Shown: positions 54,801 through 63,088 of the stretch, one piece after another | How the letters are laid out: each line of letters opens with the position of its first letter | Numbering within the stretch: the first letter of the stretch is position 1 | Assembly: GCA_005878835.1 (NCBI GenBank) | Contig: VBMV01000061.1 | Span: forward strand, 48,936 to 112,935 | Reading direction: 5' to 3' | Origin: Gammaproteobacteria bacterium | GTDB taxonomy: Bacteria > Pseudomonadota > Gammaproteobacteria > Steroidobacterales > Steroidobacteraceae | DNA length: 64,000 nt | Notes under the pieces: generated by a model | Database searches by the model: none | Told to the model about the DNA's origin: nothing | What the model saw: the letters and a program-made list of their open reading frames with translations, nothing else | Position numbers and translations under genes: made by a program

Positions 54801-57426
54801 GCGCATGGATCTGGTCCCGGAACAGACACGTGCGCGGCTTGCCGCCGTTGCTCGGGTGGTGTTGGTTGGACAGCGCGGCAGCCTGGCGGACCAGTTGGAC
54901 CCTCTGCACTCGCACGCCGCGCCTGCCCCGCGGCCGCCGCCGAGCGAGCCGCCTGTCGAAGCGCCGGCGGTCGATCCGGCGTCGCGCGAGCTCGAATTCT
55001 TCAACGGACTCGGAGGATTCGCCGCGGACGGGCGCGAATACGTCATTCTCCTGGGTCCGGGGCAGTCGACGCCGGCTCCGTGGATCAATGTCGTCGCCAA
55101 TCCGGGCTTCGGGTTCCAGATCGCGGCCGACGGCGGCGGTTTCACATGGTCGCTCAACAGTCGCGAGAATCAGCTCACGCCGTGGTCGAACGATCCGGTC
55201 ACGGATTGCCCGGGCGAGGTGCTGTATCTGCGCGACGAGGAATCCGGCGAGCTGTGGGGACCGACAGCCGCACCGATGCAGGATCCGGGCGCGTCCTACC
55301 GGGCCCGGCACGGACTGGGATACAGCCGCTTCGAGCACGCCTCGCGCGGCATCGCGCTCGATCTGCTCGCGTACGTGCCGACGGGCGACGCCCTCAAGAT
55401 CTCGCGCCTGAAGATCCGCAACACCTCGCCGCGTCCGCGCAGACTCTCGGTCACGGCGTATGTCGAATGGGTGCTCGGGTCTTCGCGGGCCGCCTGCGCG
55501 CCGTTCATTGTGACGGCCATCGATCCCGACACGGGAGCCATGTTCGCGCGCAACCCGTGGAGCGCCGAGTTCGGCTCGCGTGTGGCGTTCGCGGATCTGG
55601 CCGGACGGCAGACGCAGTGGACCGCCGATCGACGGGAGTTTCTCGGACGACATGGCACGCTCGACCGGCCGGCCGCCCTCGCCGGGGGCACTGCCCTGTC
55701 GGGACGCGTAGGCGCCGGTCTCGATCCGTGCTGTGCCCTGCAAACTGCGCTCGAGCTCGCGCCGAATGAGACCGTGGAGATCCTTTTCTTCCTGGGCGAG
55801 GCGGCGAATGCCACGGACGCGCAAGCCATGCTCGCACGCTATCGATCGGCCGATCTCGATGCCGAGCTGCGCGCGGTGATCGAGTACTGGGACGAGGTAC
55901 TCGGCACGGTTCAGGTGAAGACACCGGACCGCGCCCTGGACATCCTGCTCAATCGCTGGCTGCTCTATCAGACGCTCGCCTGCCGCATGTGGGCCCGATC
56001 GGCCTTCTATCAGGCAAGTGGCGCGTACGGCTTCCGCGACCAGCTCCAGGATGCCATGGCGCTGGTCGTGTCGAGACCGGCGCTGACACGCGAACATCTG
56101 TTGCGCGCGGCGGCACGCCAGTTCATCGAGGGCGACGTCCAGCACTGGTGGCTGCCGCAGACCCGGGAGGGCTCGAGCGGTGCCGGAGTTCGTACGCGCA
56201 TTTCCGACGATCGGGTCTGGCTGGCGTACGCCACGGCCCACTACGTCGAGGCGACCGGGGATCTCGCGCTCCTGGACGAGCGAGTTCCCTTTCTAGAAGG
56301 CCGCGCTCTGTTGCCGGACGAGCACGACGCTTATTTCCAGCCGGTAGTCTCGGATCACGCCGCCGCCCTCTTCGAGCACTGCGCGCGAGCGCTCGACCAG
56401 AGCCTGCAGGTCGGAGAACACGGTCTGCCTCTGATCGGCACCGGCGACTGGAACGACGGTATGAACCGCGTGGGCGAGAGGGGCAAGGGCGAGAGCGTCT
56501 GGCTCGGATGGTTCCTGCAGGCAACACTCGTGGCGTTCGCGCCTCTGGCGCGAGCACGTGAGGAACACGCGCGCGCGACACGGTGGCTGGCCCACGCGGC
56601 AGCGCTGCGAGAGTCGCTCGAGCAGGAGGCGTGGGACGGCGACTGGTACCGGCGAGGCTACTATGACGACGGAACGCCGCTTGGATCGGCGGGCAGCGCC
56701 GAGTGCCGCATCGACTCCATCGCACAATCCTGGTGCGTGATCGCCGGGGCGTCCGAGCCGGCCCGTGCCCGGCGTGCCATGTCCGCCGTAGAGAGCGAGC
56801 TCATCCGGCGCGATGCCAGTCTGGCCTTGTTGTTTACGCCACCCTTCGACCGCACACCGCTCGATCCGGGCTACATCAAGGGCTATCCGCCCGGTATCCG
56901 GGAAAACGGCGGGCAGTACACTCACGCCGCCACCTGGTCGGTGATCGCGTACGCAATCCTCGGGCAGGGGAACAAGGCGGCGGAGCTGTTCTCGCTCCTC
57001 AATCCGATCAACCGCACCACCACGCGCGCATACGTACACCGCTACAAGGTGGAGCCCTACGTCGTCGCCGCAGACGTCTATTCGGTAGCGCCGCACGTCG
57101 GGCGCGGCGGCTGGACGTGGTACACCGGCTCGGCCGGCTGGATGTACCGGGCCGGCCTCGAATGGATTCTCGGATTTCGCGTGCAAGGGGCAACCTTGCT
57201 CCTGACGCCATGCATCCCTGAGAGCTGGCCGCACCTGGAGATCGTGTTCAAGTATCGCACCGCGCGTTACCAAATCCTGATCGACAATCCTGGCAGTGTC
57301 AGCCATGGGATCGTCCATGCCGAGTGCGACGGCAAGACGCTGAGCGATGGGCAAACGAGGATTACGCTGGTTGATGACGGCAAGACCCACAGCGTGCGGC
57401 TGGTCTTGGGGCAAGGCTCTGCGTAA
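48844..57426 (+). CDS. ndvB: Cyclic beta-1,2-glucan synthase (NdvB/ChvB type)
   Basis: This 2860-aa multidomain inner-membrane enzyme makes cyclic beta-1,2-glucans. After the N-terminal ELFSIERLEQHAASL motif and an NTD, TM helices flank the GT84 domain (about 490-830) with DADTRLP near residue 633 and (R)QHRWARGDW near 781. Next come the glucoamylase-like segment (DNFQEDPRPVLAHRTSPTN) and two carbohydrate-binding and beta-sandwich blocks (LSNGRYSVMLTDAGSGYS and FFNGLGGFAADGREYVI). The GH94 phosphorylase core has GTGDWNDGMN near 2535 and ends GGWTWYTGSAGWMYR. Length fits the family. ATG 48844 starts the conserved region; TTG 48757 would add 29 basic residues. Confidence 0.94.
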   Translation: MPSSRRAIRLSSLVPRVLGWASADSPWDDGELLRAELFSIERLEQHAASLAAAQQVTRRRTARRSLSVRLRDNESALLAAYRAIVAAVAEGRAITPAAEWLIDNYHLVEDQIREVRQDLPPAFYRLLPKLASGPFNGYPRVFGLAWAFVAHTDSRFDPETLRQFVRAYQRVQPLTIGELWAVAITLRIVLVENLRRAATRIVSSRAARQEADAVADRLLGVDGYPAEPDTLVRSHARHAALAPAFVVQLIHRLRDQDPRATPALRWLQERLAAQGTTSEAIVHDEHQRQGASNVTVRNIITSMRLLSDVDWREFFESVSLVDEALRAGSDFGAMDFPSRDLYRRAIEQLARGSNRTELEIAQAALSAAGKAVAGRELDPGYYLIAAGRRAFAATVGYRASVWSHSGRFNAAPGVGSYIGAIALITAVVLSVPLLALHAGGIAGLRLAALALLGLIPSIDAAVALVNRAAMMRFGATTLPGLALRGGVPSSLRTMVVVPTLLTTRAALEAQLESLEVHYLASPEGELYFALLSDWTDAPSENAAGDAALLDIAVAGIERLNRLHGTGAAGDRFLLLHRRRVWSDGQKRWMGWERKRGKLQELNQLLRGATDTTFLHPGGRPPAVPPDVRYVITLDADTRLPRETALRLVGKMAHPLNQPRFDAASGDVREGYAVLQPRVAPSLPVGREGSLFQRVFSSASGIDPYSAAVSDVYQDLFSEGSYAGKGIYDIDAFDAALAGRVPEDTLLSHDLFEGIFARAGLVSDVEVVEEFPSRYDVAAARQHRWARGDWQLLPWILGRRDDVAGGRGTLPLIGRWKMLDNLRRTSSPPASALALLAGWLLPRHAALIWTAFVVSTIALPTLLPVLAAIVPRRAGINARSHLRALRKDAALAASQFALLIVLLAHQAWLMVDAIGRTLVRLLVTRRNLLQWVTAAQANLSSRLDLGGAYRRMSGGVAIAVAAAVLVEWLRPDAWWVAAPFVILWIASPAVAVWISRSPLVEGRLTLSNSDARALRLVARRTWRYFETFVTAEDHMLPPDNFQEDPRPVLAHRTSPTNLGLYLLSAVSARDFGWAGTLQTVERLEATLATMSSLQRFRGHFYNWYDTRDLRPLDPRYVSSVDSGNLAAHLLALANACREWIDAPLSLREPFAGIDDALTLAREALRELPADQRTQAITHRQLEDALDVLASALGNGAAVSGQLAARLAHSAAHAATLVDIARVLAGELSADAGADILFWAEAAQGSIESWRRDVAQTDEQARSLKRRLADIELTARAMAEAMQFGFLLDAERRLLSVGYRTAEGALDPSCYDLLASEARLASFVAIAKSDVPARHWFRLGRAVTPVGHGAALISWSGSMFEYLMPSLVMRAPAGSLLEQTSRLIVRRQISYGAELGIPWGISESAYNVRDLELTYQYSNFGVPGLGLKRGLSENAVIAPYATALAAMVDPRRAVRNLEQLTLCGARGRYGFYEALDYTRSRLPEGSRVATVRAFMAHHAGMTVVALANVLLDGRMRERFHSEPSIQATELLLQERTPRDVSVAHPRAEEVTTAARIVQFPEVRRLLTPHTATPQAHLLSNGRYSVMLTDAGSGYSRWRALDVTRWREDSTRDDSGSYFFLRDIESGAVWSASYQPSGTEPDSYQVTFAEDRAEFVRRDAMVATTLEIVVSPEDDAEVRRVSIANGGNRVRDIEITSYCELALARPAADAAHPAFSKLFVQTEYVAKQGAILATRRRRSPAEPEIWAAHHAVVEGETLGKPEIETDRARFLGRGRGIRRPVAVLDGRRLSNTVGTVLDPVFVLRQRVRVPAGATVHVAFWTACASSRENALDLVDKHHEPNAFVRASTLAWTQAQVQLRHLGIDAAEASLFQRLAGHVLFADASMRPSTDTIGRGGGGRAALWAHGISGDLPIVLLRINDVEDIGIARQLLRAHEYWRMKQLPVDLVILNERAASYVQDLQVALEAQLRVSQSRPQLGADEARGAVFLLRMDLVPEQTRARLAAVARVVLVGQRGSLADQLDPLHSHAAPAPRPPPSEPPVEAPAVDPASRELEFFNGLGGFAADGREYVILLGPGQSTPAPWINVVANPGFGFQIAADGGGFTWSLNSRENQLTPWSNDPVTDCPGEVLYLRDEESGELWGPTAAPMQDPGASYRARHGLGYSRFEHASRGIALDLLAYVPTGDALKISRLKIRNTSPRPRRLSVTAYVEWVLGSSRAACAPFIVTAIDPDTGAMFARNPWSAEFGSRVAFADLAGRQTQWTADRREFLGRHGTLDRPAALAGGTALSGRVGAGLDPCCALQTALELAPNETVEILFFLGEAANATDAQAMLARYRSADLDAELRAVIEYWDEVLGTVQVKTPDRALDILLNRWLLYQTLACRMWARSAFYQASGAYGFRDQLQDAMALVVSRPALTREHLLRAAARQFIEGDVQHWWLPQTREGSSGAGVRTRISDDRVWLAYATAHYVEATGDLALLDERVPFLEGRALLPDEHDAYFQPVVSDHAAALFEHCARALDQSLQVGEHGLPLIGTGDWNDGMNRVGERGKGESVWLGWFLQATLVAFAPLARAREEHARATRWLAHAAALRESLEQEAWDGDWYRRGYYDDGTPLGSAGSAECRIDSIAQSWCVIAGASEPARARRAMSAVESELIRRDASLALLFTPPFDRTPLDPGYIKGYPPGIRENGGQYTHAATWSVIAYAILGQGNKAAELFSLLNPINRTTTRAYVHRYKVEPYVVAADVYSVAPHVGRGGWTWYTGSAGWMYRAGLEWILGFRVQGATLLLTPCIPESWPHLEIVFKYRTARYQILIDNPGSVSHGIVHAECDGKTLSDGQTRITLVDDGKTHSVRLVLGQGSA

Positions 57427-57448
57427 GTCTGGCCGGCGGCGCCTGCCG

Positions 57449-58162
57449 TCATGAGGGTTCGGCCGCCGTGGGGATGGCAACACCTCTGAGGACCGCGGGA
57501 CGGGCGAGGAACGCATCGAGGACGCGCGTGACGTGCGGAAAGTTCGCAATGCCCACGAGCTCGCCGGCCTCGTAGAAGCCGATGAGGTTGCGAACCCAGG
57601 GAAAGATGGCCATGTCGGCGATGGTGTAGGCGTCGCCCATGATCCAGGTGCGCCCGGTGAGCCGCGCCTCGAGCACCTCGAGCAGGCGCCTGGATTCCGC
57701 GACGTAGCGCTCGCGCGGTCGCTTGTCCTCGTAGTCCTTGCCGGCGAACTTGTGGAAGAAACCGAGCTGGCCGAACATCGGGCCGACGCCGCTCATCTGG
57801 AACATGAGCCACTGAATGCTCTGGTAGCGGGCGGCCGGATCCCGCGGCAGGAACTGGCCGCTCTTATCGGCCAGATAGATCAGGATCGCACCGGATTCGA
57901 ACAACGGCAGTGGCTGCCCGCCGGGACCGTCGGGATCGAGGATGGCCGGGATCTTGCCGTAGGGATTGAGCGAGCGGAACTCCGGCGACCGCTGCTCGTT
58001 GCTATCGAAGTCGACGAGGTGGGGCTCGTAAGGCAGGCCGGTCTCCTCGAGCATGACGGAGACCTTGACGCCATTCGGGGTGGGCAGCGAATACAGCTGT
58101 ATCCGCTCAGGGTGCCGCGCGGGCCACTTGCTCGTGACAGGGAAATCCGCAAGCTCGCTCAT
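57449..58162 (-). CDS. Nu-class-like glutathione S-transferase
   Basis: The 237-aa protein has a thioredoxin-like GST N-domain with the TPN motif (YSLPTPNGVKVSVMLEE), NPYGKIPAILD and LFESGAILIYLADK. The helical C-domain follows (TWIMGDAYTIADMAIFPW). YfcG/YghU-type proteins with TPN bind two glutathiones and reduce disulfides. It converges on the glucan synthase and precedes the peroxiredoxin gene's terminus on the same strand (117-base gap). A thiol-redox role is likely. Confidence 0.9.
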   Translation of the reverse strand: MSELADFPVTSKWPARHPERIQLYSLPTPNGVKVSVMLEETGLPYEPHLVDFDSNEQRSPEFRSLNPYGKIPAILDPDGPGGQPLPLFESGAILIYLADKSGQFLPRDPAARYQSIQWLMFQMSGVGPMFGQLGFFHKFAGKDYEDKRPRERYVAESRRLLEVLEARLTGRTWIMGDAYTIADMAIFPWVRNLIGFYEAGELVGIANFPHVTRVLDAFLARPAVLRGVAIPTAAEPS

Positions 58163-58279
58163 GGTGATTCCCGAGCCGATGACACGGGCACGCGGCGCGG
58201 CCGCGCCGTCGCGGCGCGCTGGACGCTCGGCCGGCAGCGCCGGACCGCAGCGCTCAGCGCTCGCGACAAGTCGGATCGC

Positions 58280-58939
58280 TCACGAGGGTGGCGACACGAA
58301 GCGCACGTAAGGCTTCGGCGAGCGCCAGCCCTTCGGGTAGATCTTCTTCGCCTCCTCGTCGGACACCGAGCCTGCGATGATCACGTCCTCGCCCTGCTTC
58401 CAGTTCACCGGCGTCGCCACCTTGTGTCGGGCGGTGAGCTGGAGGGAGTCGAGCAGCCGCAGCACCTCGTCGAAGTTGCGCCCAGTGGTCATCGGATAGC
58501 TGAACATCGCCTTGATGGCCTTGTCGGGCGCAATGACGAATACGGTACGCACGGTCTGATTGTCCGCAGGCGTGCGCCCGGTCGAGCTGGCGCCGGCCGT
58601 TTCCGGGAGCATCTCGTAGAGCTTGGCGATCCTGAGCTCCGGATCGCCGATCAACGGATAGTTGGGCGCGGTACCGGTCACTGCCTTGATGTCATCGAGC
58701 CAGCGCGCGTGGTCTTCCACACGGTCGACGCTCAGGCCGGCGATCTTGCAGTTGCGGCGCTCGAATTCGGGCTTGAGACGCGCCATGTAGCCGAGCTCGG
58801 TGGTGCACACGGGCGTGAAGTCCTTCGGATGCGAGAACAGCACGCACCAGGAGCTGCCGATCCACTGATGGAAACGGATGCGTCCCTGGGTGCTGTCCGC
58901 CTCGAAATCGGGGGCGATGCTGCCGATGCGAATACTCAT
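58280..58939 (-). CDS. 1-Cys peroxiredoxin (Prx6-like)
   Basis: The 219-aa protein has the peroxidatic motif FSHPKDFTPVCTTE (Cys near residue 45). Long Prx6-type C-terminal segments follow: GTAPNYPLIGDPELRIAKLY, FVIAPDKAIKAMFSYPMTTGRNFDE and ATPVNWKQGEDVIIAGSVSDE. No resolving Cys lies at the 2-Cys position, so a partner such as glutathione/GST would be needed. The neighbouring GST suits that. It reduces hydroperoxides. Confidence 0.93.
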   Translation of the reverse strand: MSIRIGSIAPDFEADSTQGRIRFHQWIGSSWCVLFSHPKDFTPVCTTELGYMARLKPEFERRNCKIAGLSVDRVEDHARWLDDIKAVTGTAPNYPLIGDPELRIAKLYEMLPETAGASSTGRTPADNQTVRTVFVIAPDKAIKAMFSYPMTTGRNFDEVLRLLDSLQLTARHKVATPVNWKQGEDVIIAGSVSDEEAKKIYPKGWRSPKPYVRFVSPPS

Positions 58940-59149
58940 GACGACCTCCTGGCTTGGACTTACGAGCGACGCTAATCCCTACTGCAGGGACCGGGCAATG
59001 CGCAAGCCGAACCCATGGCGTCGCTGCATGCTCTCCGGCGGCCGGCGCCATCGCTGGCTCCGCCATAAGGGACCGAAGTCACGCCTATCAAAGTCCAGGG
59101 AACGCAGCACGCACGGGACGGTCGAATCTCCACATCCACGAGGCCAGCC

Positions 59150-59851
59150 ATGACGGATACGGTCGAAAGGAAACAGTTCGCCGACATTTGGCGCAACTAC
59201 CGAGGCACCCTGTTGTTTCTGTTGCTGATGTTCGGCTTTCGCTCAGCCTGGGCCGACTGGGTCACCGTACCCACGGGATCGATGAATCCGACGATTCTCG
59301 AGGGCGACCGCCTCCTGGTCGATAAGCATGTCTTCGGGTTGCGTATCCCTTTTACGCTGGTGCACCTGACGGCTGGTGAGGATCCGGCGCGGGGTGACAT
59401 AGTGGTGTTCGACTCCCCCTCCGACGGAAAGTCGCTCGTGAAGCGAGTGATCGCAGTGCCGGGCGATACGGTGGCATTGAACGGAGAGAGCCTCATCGTG
59501 AATGGCTATCCCGCGGATTACACCGTGGGAGACGTCAAGCATTTACAGGGGCTGCTTGCATCGACCGCTGCACAGAATCCAGTGGTGCTGCGCGAAGCGG
59601 GCGTGGGTAGGGCCCACGAGATCATGATCTTGCCGAATCGCACATCGAAGGGGTTGTTAGGCCCGCTGACGGTTCCCAGCGGCAGGTACTTCATGCTGGG
59701 CGACAATCGAGATAACAGCGCGGACTCTCGCTACTTCGGATTCGTGCCCCGCCGCAACATCGTCGGACGCGCCATCCGCGTCGTCGTTTCGCTCGATCCG
59801 GCCGATCGCTACACGCCTCGTCGAGATCGCTTTTTAGTCCCACTCAATTGA
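59150..59851 (+). CDS. Signal peptidase I (LepB type)
   Basis: The 233-aa protein has one N-terminal transmembrane helix (GTLLFLLLMFGFRSAWA). The catalytic Ser lies in VPTGSMNPTI and Lys in VKRVIAVPGDTVALNG; the box FMLGDNRDNSADSRYFG and the end match signal peptidase I. It should cleave exported pre-proteins. It differs from the usual lepA-lepB-rnc setting, so it is probably a secondary copy or one with special substrates. It stands alone, divergent from the peroxiredoxin gene by about 210 bases. Confidence 0.9.
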   Translation: MTDTVERKQFADIWRNYRGTLLFLLLMFGFRSAWADWVTVPTGSMNPTILEGDRLLVDKHVFGLRIPFTLVHLTAGEDPARGDIVVFDSPSDGKSLVKRVIAVPGDTVALNGESLIVNGYPADYTVGDVKHLQGLLASTAAQNPVVLREAGVGRAHEIMILPNRTSKGLLGPLTVPSGRYFMLGDNRDNSADSRYFGFVPRRNIVGRAIRVVVSLDPADRYTPRRDRFLVPLN

Positions 59852-59988
59852 TGGCGGTAAGTCGTGGCGGGTACTCATCGCCAGAACGCATTGGCTCAGA
59901 CCGACTCTGTGCCGACCAGGCCAAGATATTTTCGGGCCCTTGCGGGCATAGTCCTGGCGACGCACCGAACCAGCCACAAATGCGCTGT

Positions 59989-61128
59989 TCAGGAGAACAC
60001 GAAACGGGTGCCAGTGTAGGAGCGCAGTACCTTCCCGGGCATTTCCGCCCTGGCCTTATCGTAGAACGGTTCACCTGTGCAGTGCAGCGGAATGACATAG
60101 TCGATGTTGATTTCCTTTAGCGCAGCGACAGTCTGCTGCACATACTCGTCTTGATAGGGCGCCAGGTGAAAGCCACCGATAAGCGCATGGACCTTTTCGA
60201 TGCCGGATGCCGCCTGAGCTTGCTTGATGGCATTGACCACGCCACGATGGCTGCAGGAGGTCAGAAGGACGAGCCCCTTGCCCTTGAGGTTGAAGCCGGT
60301 CGCGATCTCGTGCCGGAACTGATCGGGGACGAGGGTCTGGGTGCGCTCGTTCTCTGGAAGCCTCTCGGCATAGCAGCCCAGACCACCCTCCACACCGATT
60401 TTCATCGCGGTCGGCGACAGTAACTTTTCGAAGCTCCGTAACCCAATCTGGCCAGTAGTGAATCCATGGTCGGCGACGAGCGAAAGCCCTTCGGCATACG
60501 TGACTGACAGGTTGGCGTCCTTCAATGCCTGACGATCGAGCGTACCGAAGTCGCCGCGTACCGGTGGTCCAGTCCACTGTCGTGAGCAGAAGCAGTCTTC
60601 ACCGCCGACATAGAGCGGGAGTTTCGGCTTGAGCCTTGACTTATGCTTCTGGAGAAACCCGACGAGTCCTCCGAAGTGGTCATAGTGTCCATGGCTCAGC
60701 ACCAGAGCATCGAGCAGAGACGCGTCGATACCTAACAGCTCGGTGTTGTTGATGAGCGCTTCGGGGGTAAATCCAAAGTCTACGAGCGCGCTGCGGGTCT
60801 GGGTACCGCGACGCGATTCGACGTGCATGGCCAGACCGAATTCACTGACCAGTGTGCGTCGAGGTGGACTGTCCTTGCGGATGCCCCAACCGAAGTGCTG
60901 GATCTCAAGCCCTTGCTGTGTTCTGCTGGGAGCGACGGCAAACTGATAGCTGTCAACCACCACCCGCACAGCCAGTGCATCGATTTCGGGTACCGACCCG
61001 GAAATCGTCTCGGCTCGCACAGCCTTCGTGTCGCCCAGTAGCGCCGCGATCATTGCAGCCAATACACTCGCGCCGCCACCACAAAGCGCGTCTCGTCGGC
61101 TGACCAGAAAGTCTTCATTCCTGGACAT
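59989..61128 (-). CDS. MBL-fold metallohydrolase with Tat-type leader
   Basis: The 379-aa protein starts with a Tat-like leader (FLVSRRDALCGGGASVLAAM). A metallo-beta-lactamase domain follows with LSHGHYDHFGG near residue 144, then LTSCSHRGVVNAI, GGFHLAP and PLHCTGE. The last motif group is typical of the dihydropteroate-synthase-related/MJ0888-like MBL proteins. The reaction is unknown. ATG 61128 is chosen over GTG 61137 because GAAGGG lies at a proper distance. It is divergent from the HTH-TPR gene with about 120 bases between, a possible shared control region. Confidence 0.85.
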   Translation of the reverse strand: MSRNEDFLVSRRDALCGGGASVLAAMIAALLGDTKAVRAETISGSVPEIDALAVRVVVDSYQFAVAPSRTQQGLEIQHFGWGIRKDSPPRRTLVSEFGLAMHVESRRGTQTRSALVDFGFTPEALINNTELLGIDASLLDALVLSHGHYDHFGGLVGFLQKHKSRLKPKLPLYVGGEDCFCSRQWTGPPVRGDFGTLDRQALKDANLSVTYAEGLSLVADHGFTTGQIGLRSFEKLLSPTAMKIGVEGGLGCYAERLPENERTQTLVPDQFRHEIATGFNLKGKGLVLLTSCSHRGVVNAIKQAQAASGIEKVHALIGGFHLAPYQDEYVQQTVAALKEINIDYVIPLHCTGEPFYDKARAEMPGKVLRSYTGTRFVFS

Positions 61129-61246
61129 GATGCACACCCTTCACTACGAACCTGCTGCCAGAAGATGTCACGGCAGGCTAGGGGTATAATTTCGCCTGCA
61201 CAAGCGACGTTCTGCGTCAAAAAGTCGTGCCGTTCTTTGTCGTAGA

Positions 61247-62383
61247 ATGGCAATCATGTCCACCACCGCGCCGCTAGTTTCCAGCTCCGCTCCAGCGGGA
61301 TTGGACTCGGCAGCTGACGTTGGCGCTGCCTTGCGTGGGTGGAAGAAGATTGCTGCCTACCTGCATCGGGACGTTCGCACTGTGCAGCGATGGGAGCGAA
61401 ACGAACACCTTCCGGTGCATCGTCAATTGCACCTCAAGTTGGGCACTGTCCATGCAGTTCGCGCTGAGCTCGACGAATGGCTCGCAAATCGGACTTCGCC
61501 AGGTGCGGGTACACAGACGTCATTTCGCACACGAGACCCGCGAGCCTATGAGCTGTACCTCAGAGGCAGGCAGCTGTTCCATCAGTTTCGGCGCAGAAGC
61601 TTCGAGCGCGCGCGAGAGATGTTCAGCCGTGCCATCGCTCTCGACCCGGAATTCGCGATCGCTCATTCGGGTCTTGCCGACTGTTGCTCCTACCTCTATC
61701 TCTATTGGGAGCCCACGGTGGACAACCTGCGGCTCGCCGATTCCGCTAGCCGACGGGCGATCATGTTGAGTCCCGGACTTGCTGAGGCGCAGGTTTCGCG
61801 CGCAGTGGCATTATCGACGTTGCGCAACTACTCGGAAGCCGAAGAGGTGTTTCGGATTGCCATTGACATCGATCCGAATTTTTTCGAAGCCCACTATTTC
61901 TATGGGCGCGCCTGTCTGGCACAGGGAAAATACAAGGAGGCTATCGCGCCGTTGCGATCGGCGTGCAAGGTACGCGCCGAGGATTACCAAGCGCCCGCTC
62001 TGCTGGGGCTCGCGTACACGGGTTTGGGGCGTCGCGAGGCGGCCTCGCGCGCCTACACACGAGCGGTCAAAGTTGCCAAGCAGCAGTTATCGGTGAGTCC
62101 GGGCGATGTGCGCGCCTTGTACCTGGGAGCGGGGTGCCTGGCCCGGATCGGCCGGCGAAAGACCGCCTTGGCCTGGGCGGCGCGCGCTCTGGATTTGGAC
62201 GGCAAGGACTCCGCCGTTCTGTACAACGTCGGCTGCCTTTATGCAATCCTGGGCCGGCCCGCCGACGCCTTGAGATGTTTGAAAAAAGTGGTGCGCTCGG
62301 GATGGCGCAAAGAATGGATCAAGCATGATCCGGATTGGGCTGCTCTGCGCGGGCTGAAAGAGTTTGTCGCCCTGGTGTCGTGA
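61247..62383 (+). CDS. DNA-binding-like protein with TPR repeats
   Basis: The 378-aa protein opens with a MerR/excisionase-like helix-turn-helix: GWKKIAAYLHRDVRTVQRWE, then HAVRAELDEWL. Seven or so tetratricopeptide-like repeats fill about residues 95-370 (for example ARAMFSR-type SFERAREMFSRAIALDPEFA, NYSEAEEVFRIAIDIDPNFF, LGRPADALRCLKKV). The N-terminal domain, with its RTVQRWE phrase, is very common in Acidobacteria proteins. It may regulate the divergent MBL gene. Lower GC than the core and this affinity hint at transfer. Confidence 0.8.
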   Translation: MAIMSTTAPLVSSSAPAGLDSAADVGAALRGWKKIAAYLHRDVRTVQRWERNEHLPVHRQLHLKLGTVHAVRAELDEWLANRTSPGAGTQTSFRTRDPRAYELYLRGRQLFHQFRRRSFERAREMFSRAIALDPEFAIAHSGLADCCSYLYLYWEPTVDNLRLADSASRRAIMLSPGLAEAQVSRAVALSTLRNYSEAEEVFRIAIDIDPNFFEAHYFYGRACLAQGKYKEAIAPLRSACKVRAEDYQAPALLGLAYTGLGRREAASRAYTRAVKVAKQQLSVSPGDVRALYLGAGCLARIGRRKTALAWAARALDLDGKDSAVLYNVGCLYAILGRPADALRCLKKVVRSGWRKEWIKHDPDWAALRGLKEFVALVS

Positions 62384-62467
62384 ACGCGCTGGACGGGTTC
62401 CGCCGCCTGTTGGCTCCCGCGTCAACACGTCCGTTGACGACGTCAGATGTCGAAGGCACGCGGGTCG

Positions 62468-63088
62468 TTAAGTGCCGCGCTTTGGGGCCTGCGGCGAGGG
62501 CCAGGGATGCTGGGACTTGTCGCTGAAGATCGCCTCCATCTCGGCGCGCTTGAGGGTCCAGTCGCGTCGTGCGATCTCCGCCTCGAGCTGACCCGGTGCC
62601 CAGCCGGCGTGGCCGACGAAGATCCGCAGACTGTCCACGGGATTGTCGCGGCCAAGCAGCTGGAGCAGCAGCTGCCGGTCCGCGCTCAAGTAGACTCCGT
62701 CACAGGCTTGGATCGCGTGCTCGGGCGGTGCGGCGGCGCGAAACAGGAACCACACGGACCCGAAGTCAACGGGTCCGCCGAAGTACACCTTGTCGCGCAC
62801 CTTCGCGAGGCGCTTGAGATCGGGAAAGAGACGCGAGACAGGAATCGGCATCGGCCGGTTGATGATGACGCCGACCGGGGCGGGACCGAGGTTGTTCATC
62901 ACCAGCACAACCGAGGCCGCGAAATTGGAATCGGGCAGGTCGTCTCGCGCGATGAGGAGAATTGCGGTTAGAGGCTTCGCCTCGGGGGCGGATTTTGGCC
63001 ACGACGACCCGGACAAGAGCAGCAGAGCACAGAGTGCTCCAGCCACGTAACGCCGTAGGCAGAACCCGCTTCTCACTGGCGATGTCAT
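62468..63088 (-). CDS. AlgH/YqgE (UPF0301) family protein with signal peptide
   Basis: The 206-aa protein carries the YqgE hallmarks: NFAASVVLVMNNLG, VGVIINRPMPIPVS, DKVYFGGPVDFGS, DSLRIFVGHAGWAPGQLEAEIA and DWTLKRAEMEAIF. Unlike the usual cytoplasmic proteins it has a strong N-terminal signal (YVAGALCALLLLSGSSW). It may therefore be exported, an unusual variant. The function of the family is unknown. It faces away from the toxin-antitoxin pair, with 236 bases between that hold no gene I can support. Confidence 0.85.
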   Translation of the reverse strand: MTSPVRSGFCLRRYVAGALCALLLLSGSSWPKSAPEAKPLTAILLIARDDLPDSNFAASVVLVMNNLGPAPVGVIINRPMPIPVSRLFPDLKRLAKVRDKVYFGGPVDFGSVWFLFRAAAPPEHAIQACDGVYLSADRQLLLQLLGRDNPVDSLRIFVGHAGWAPGQLEAEIARRDWTLKRAEMEAIFSDKSQHPWPSPQAPKRGT

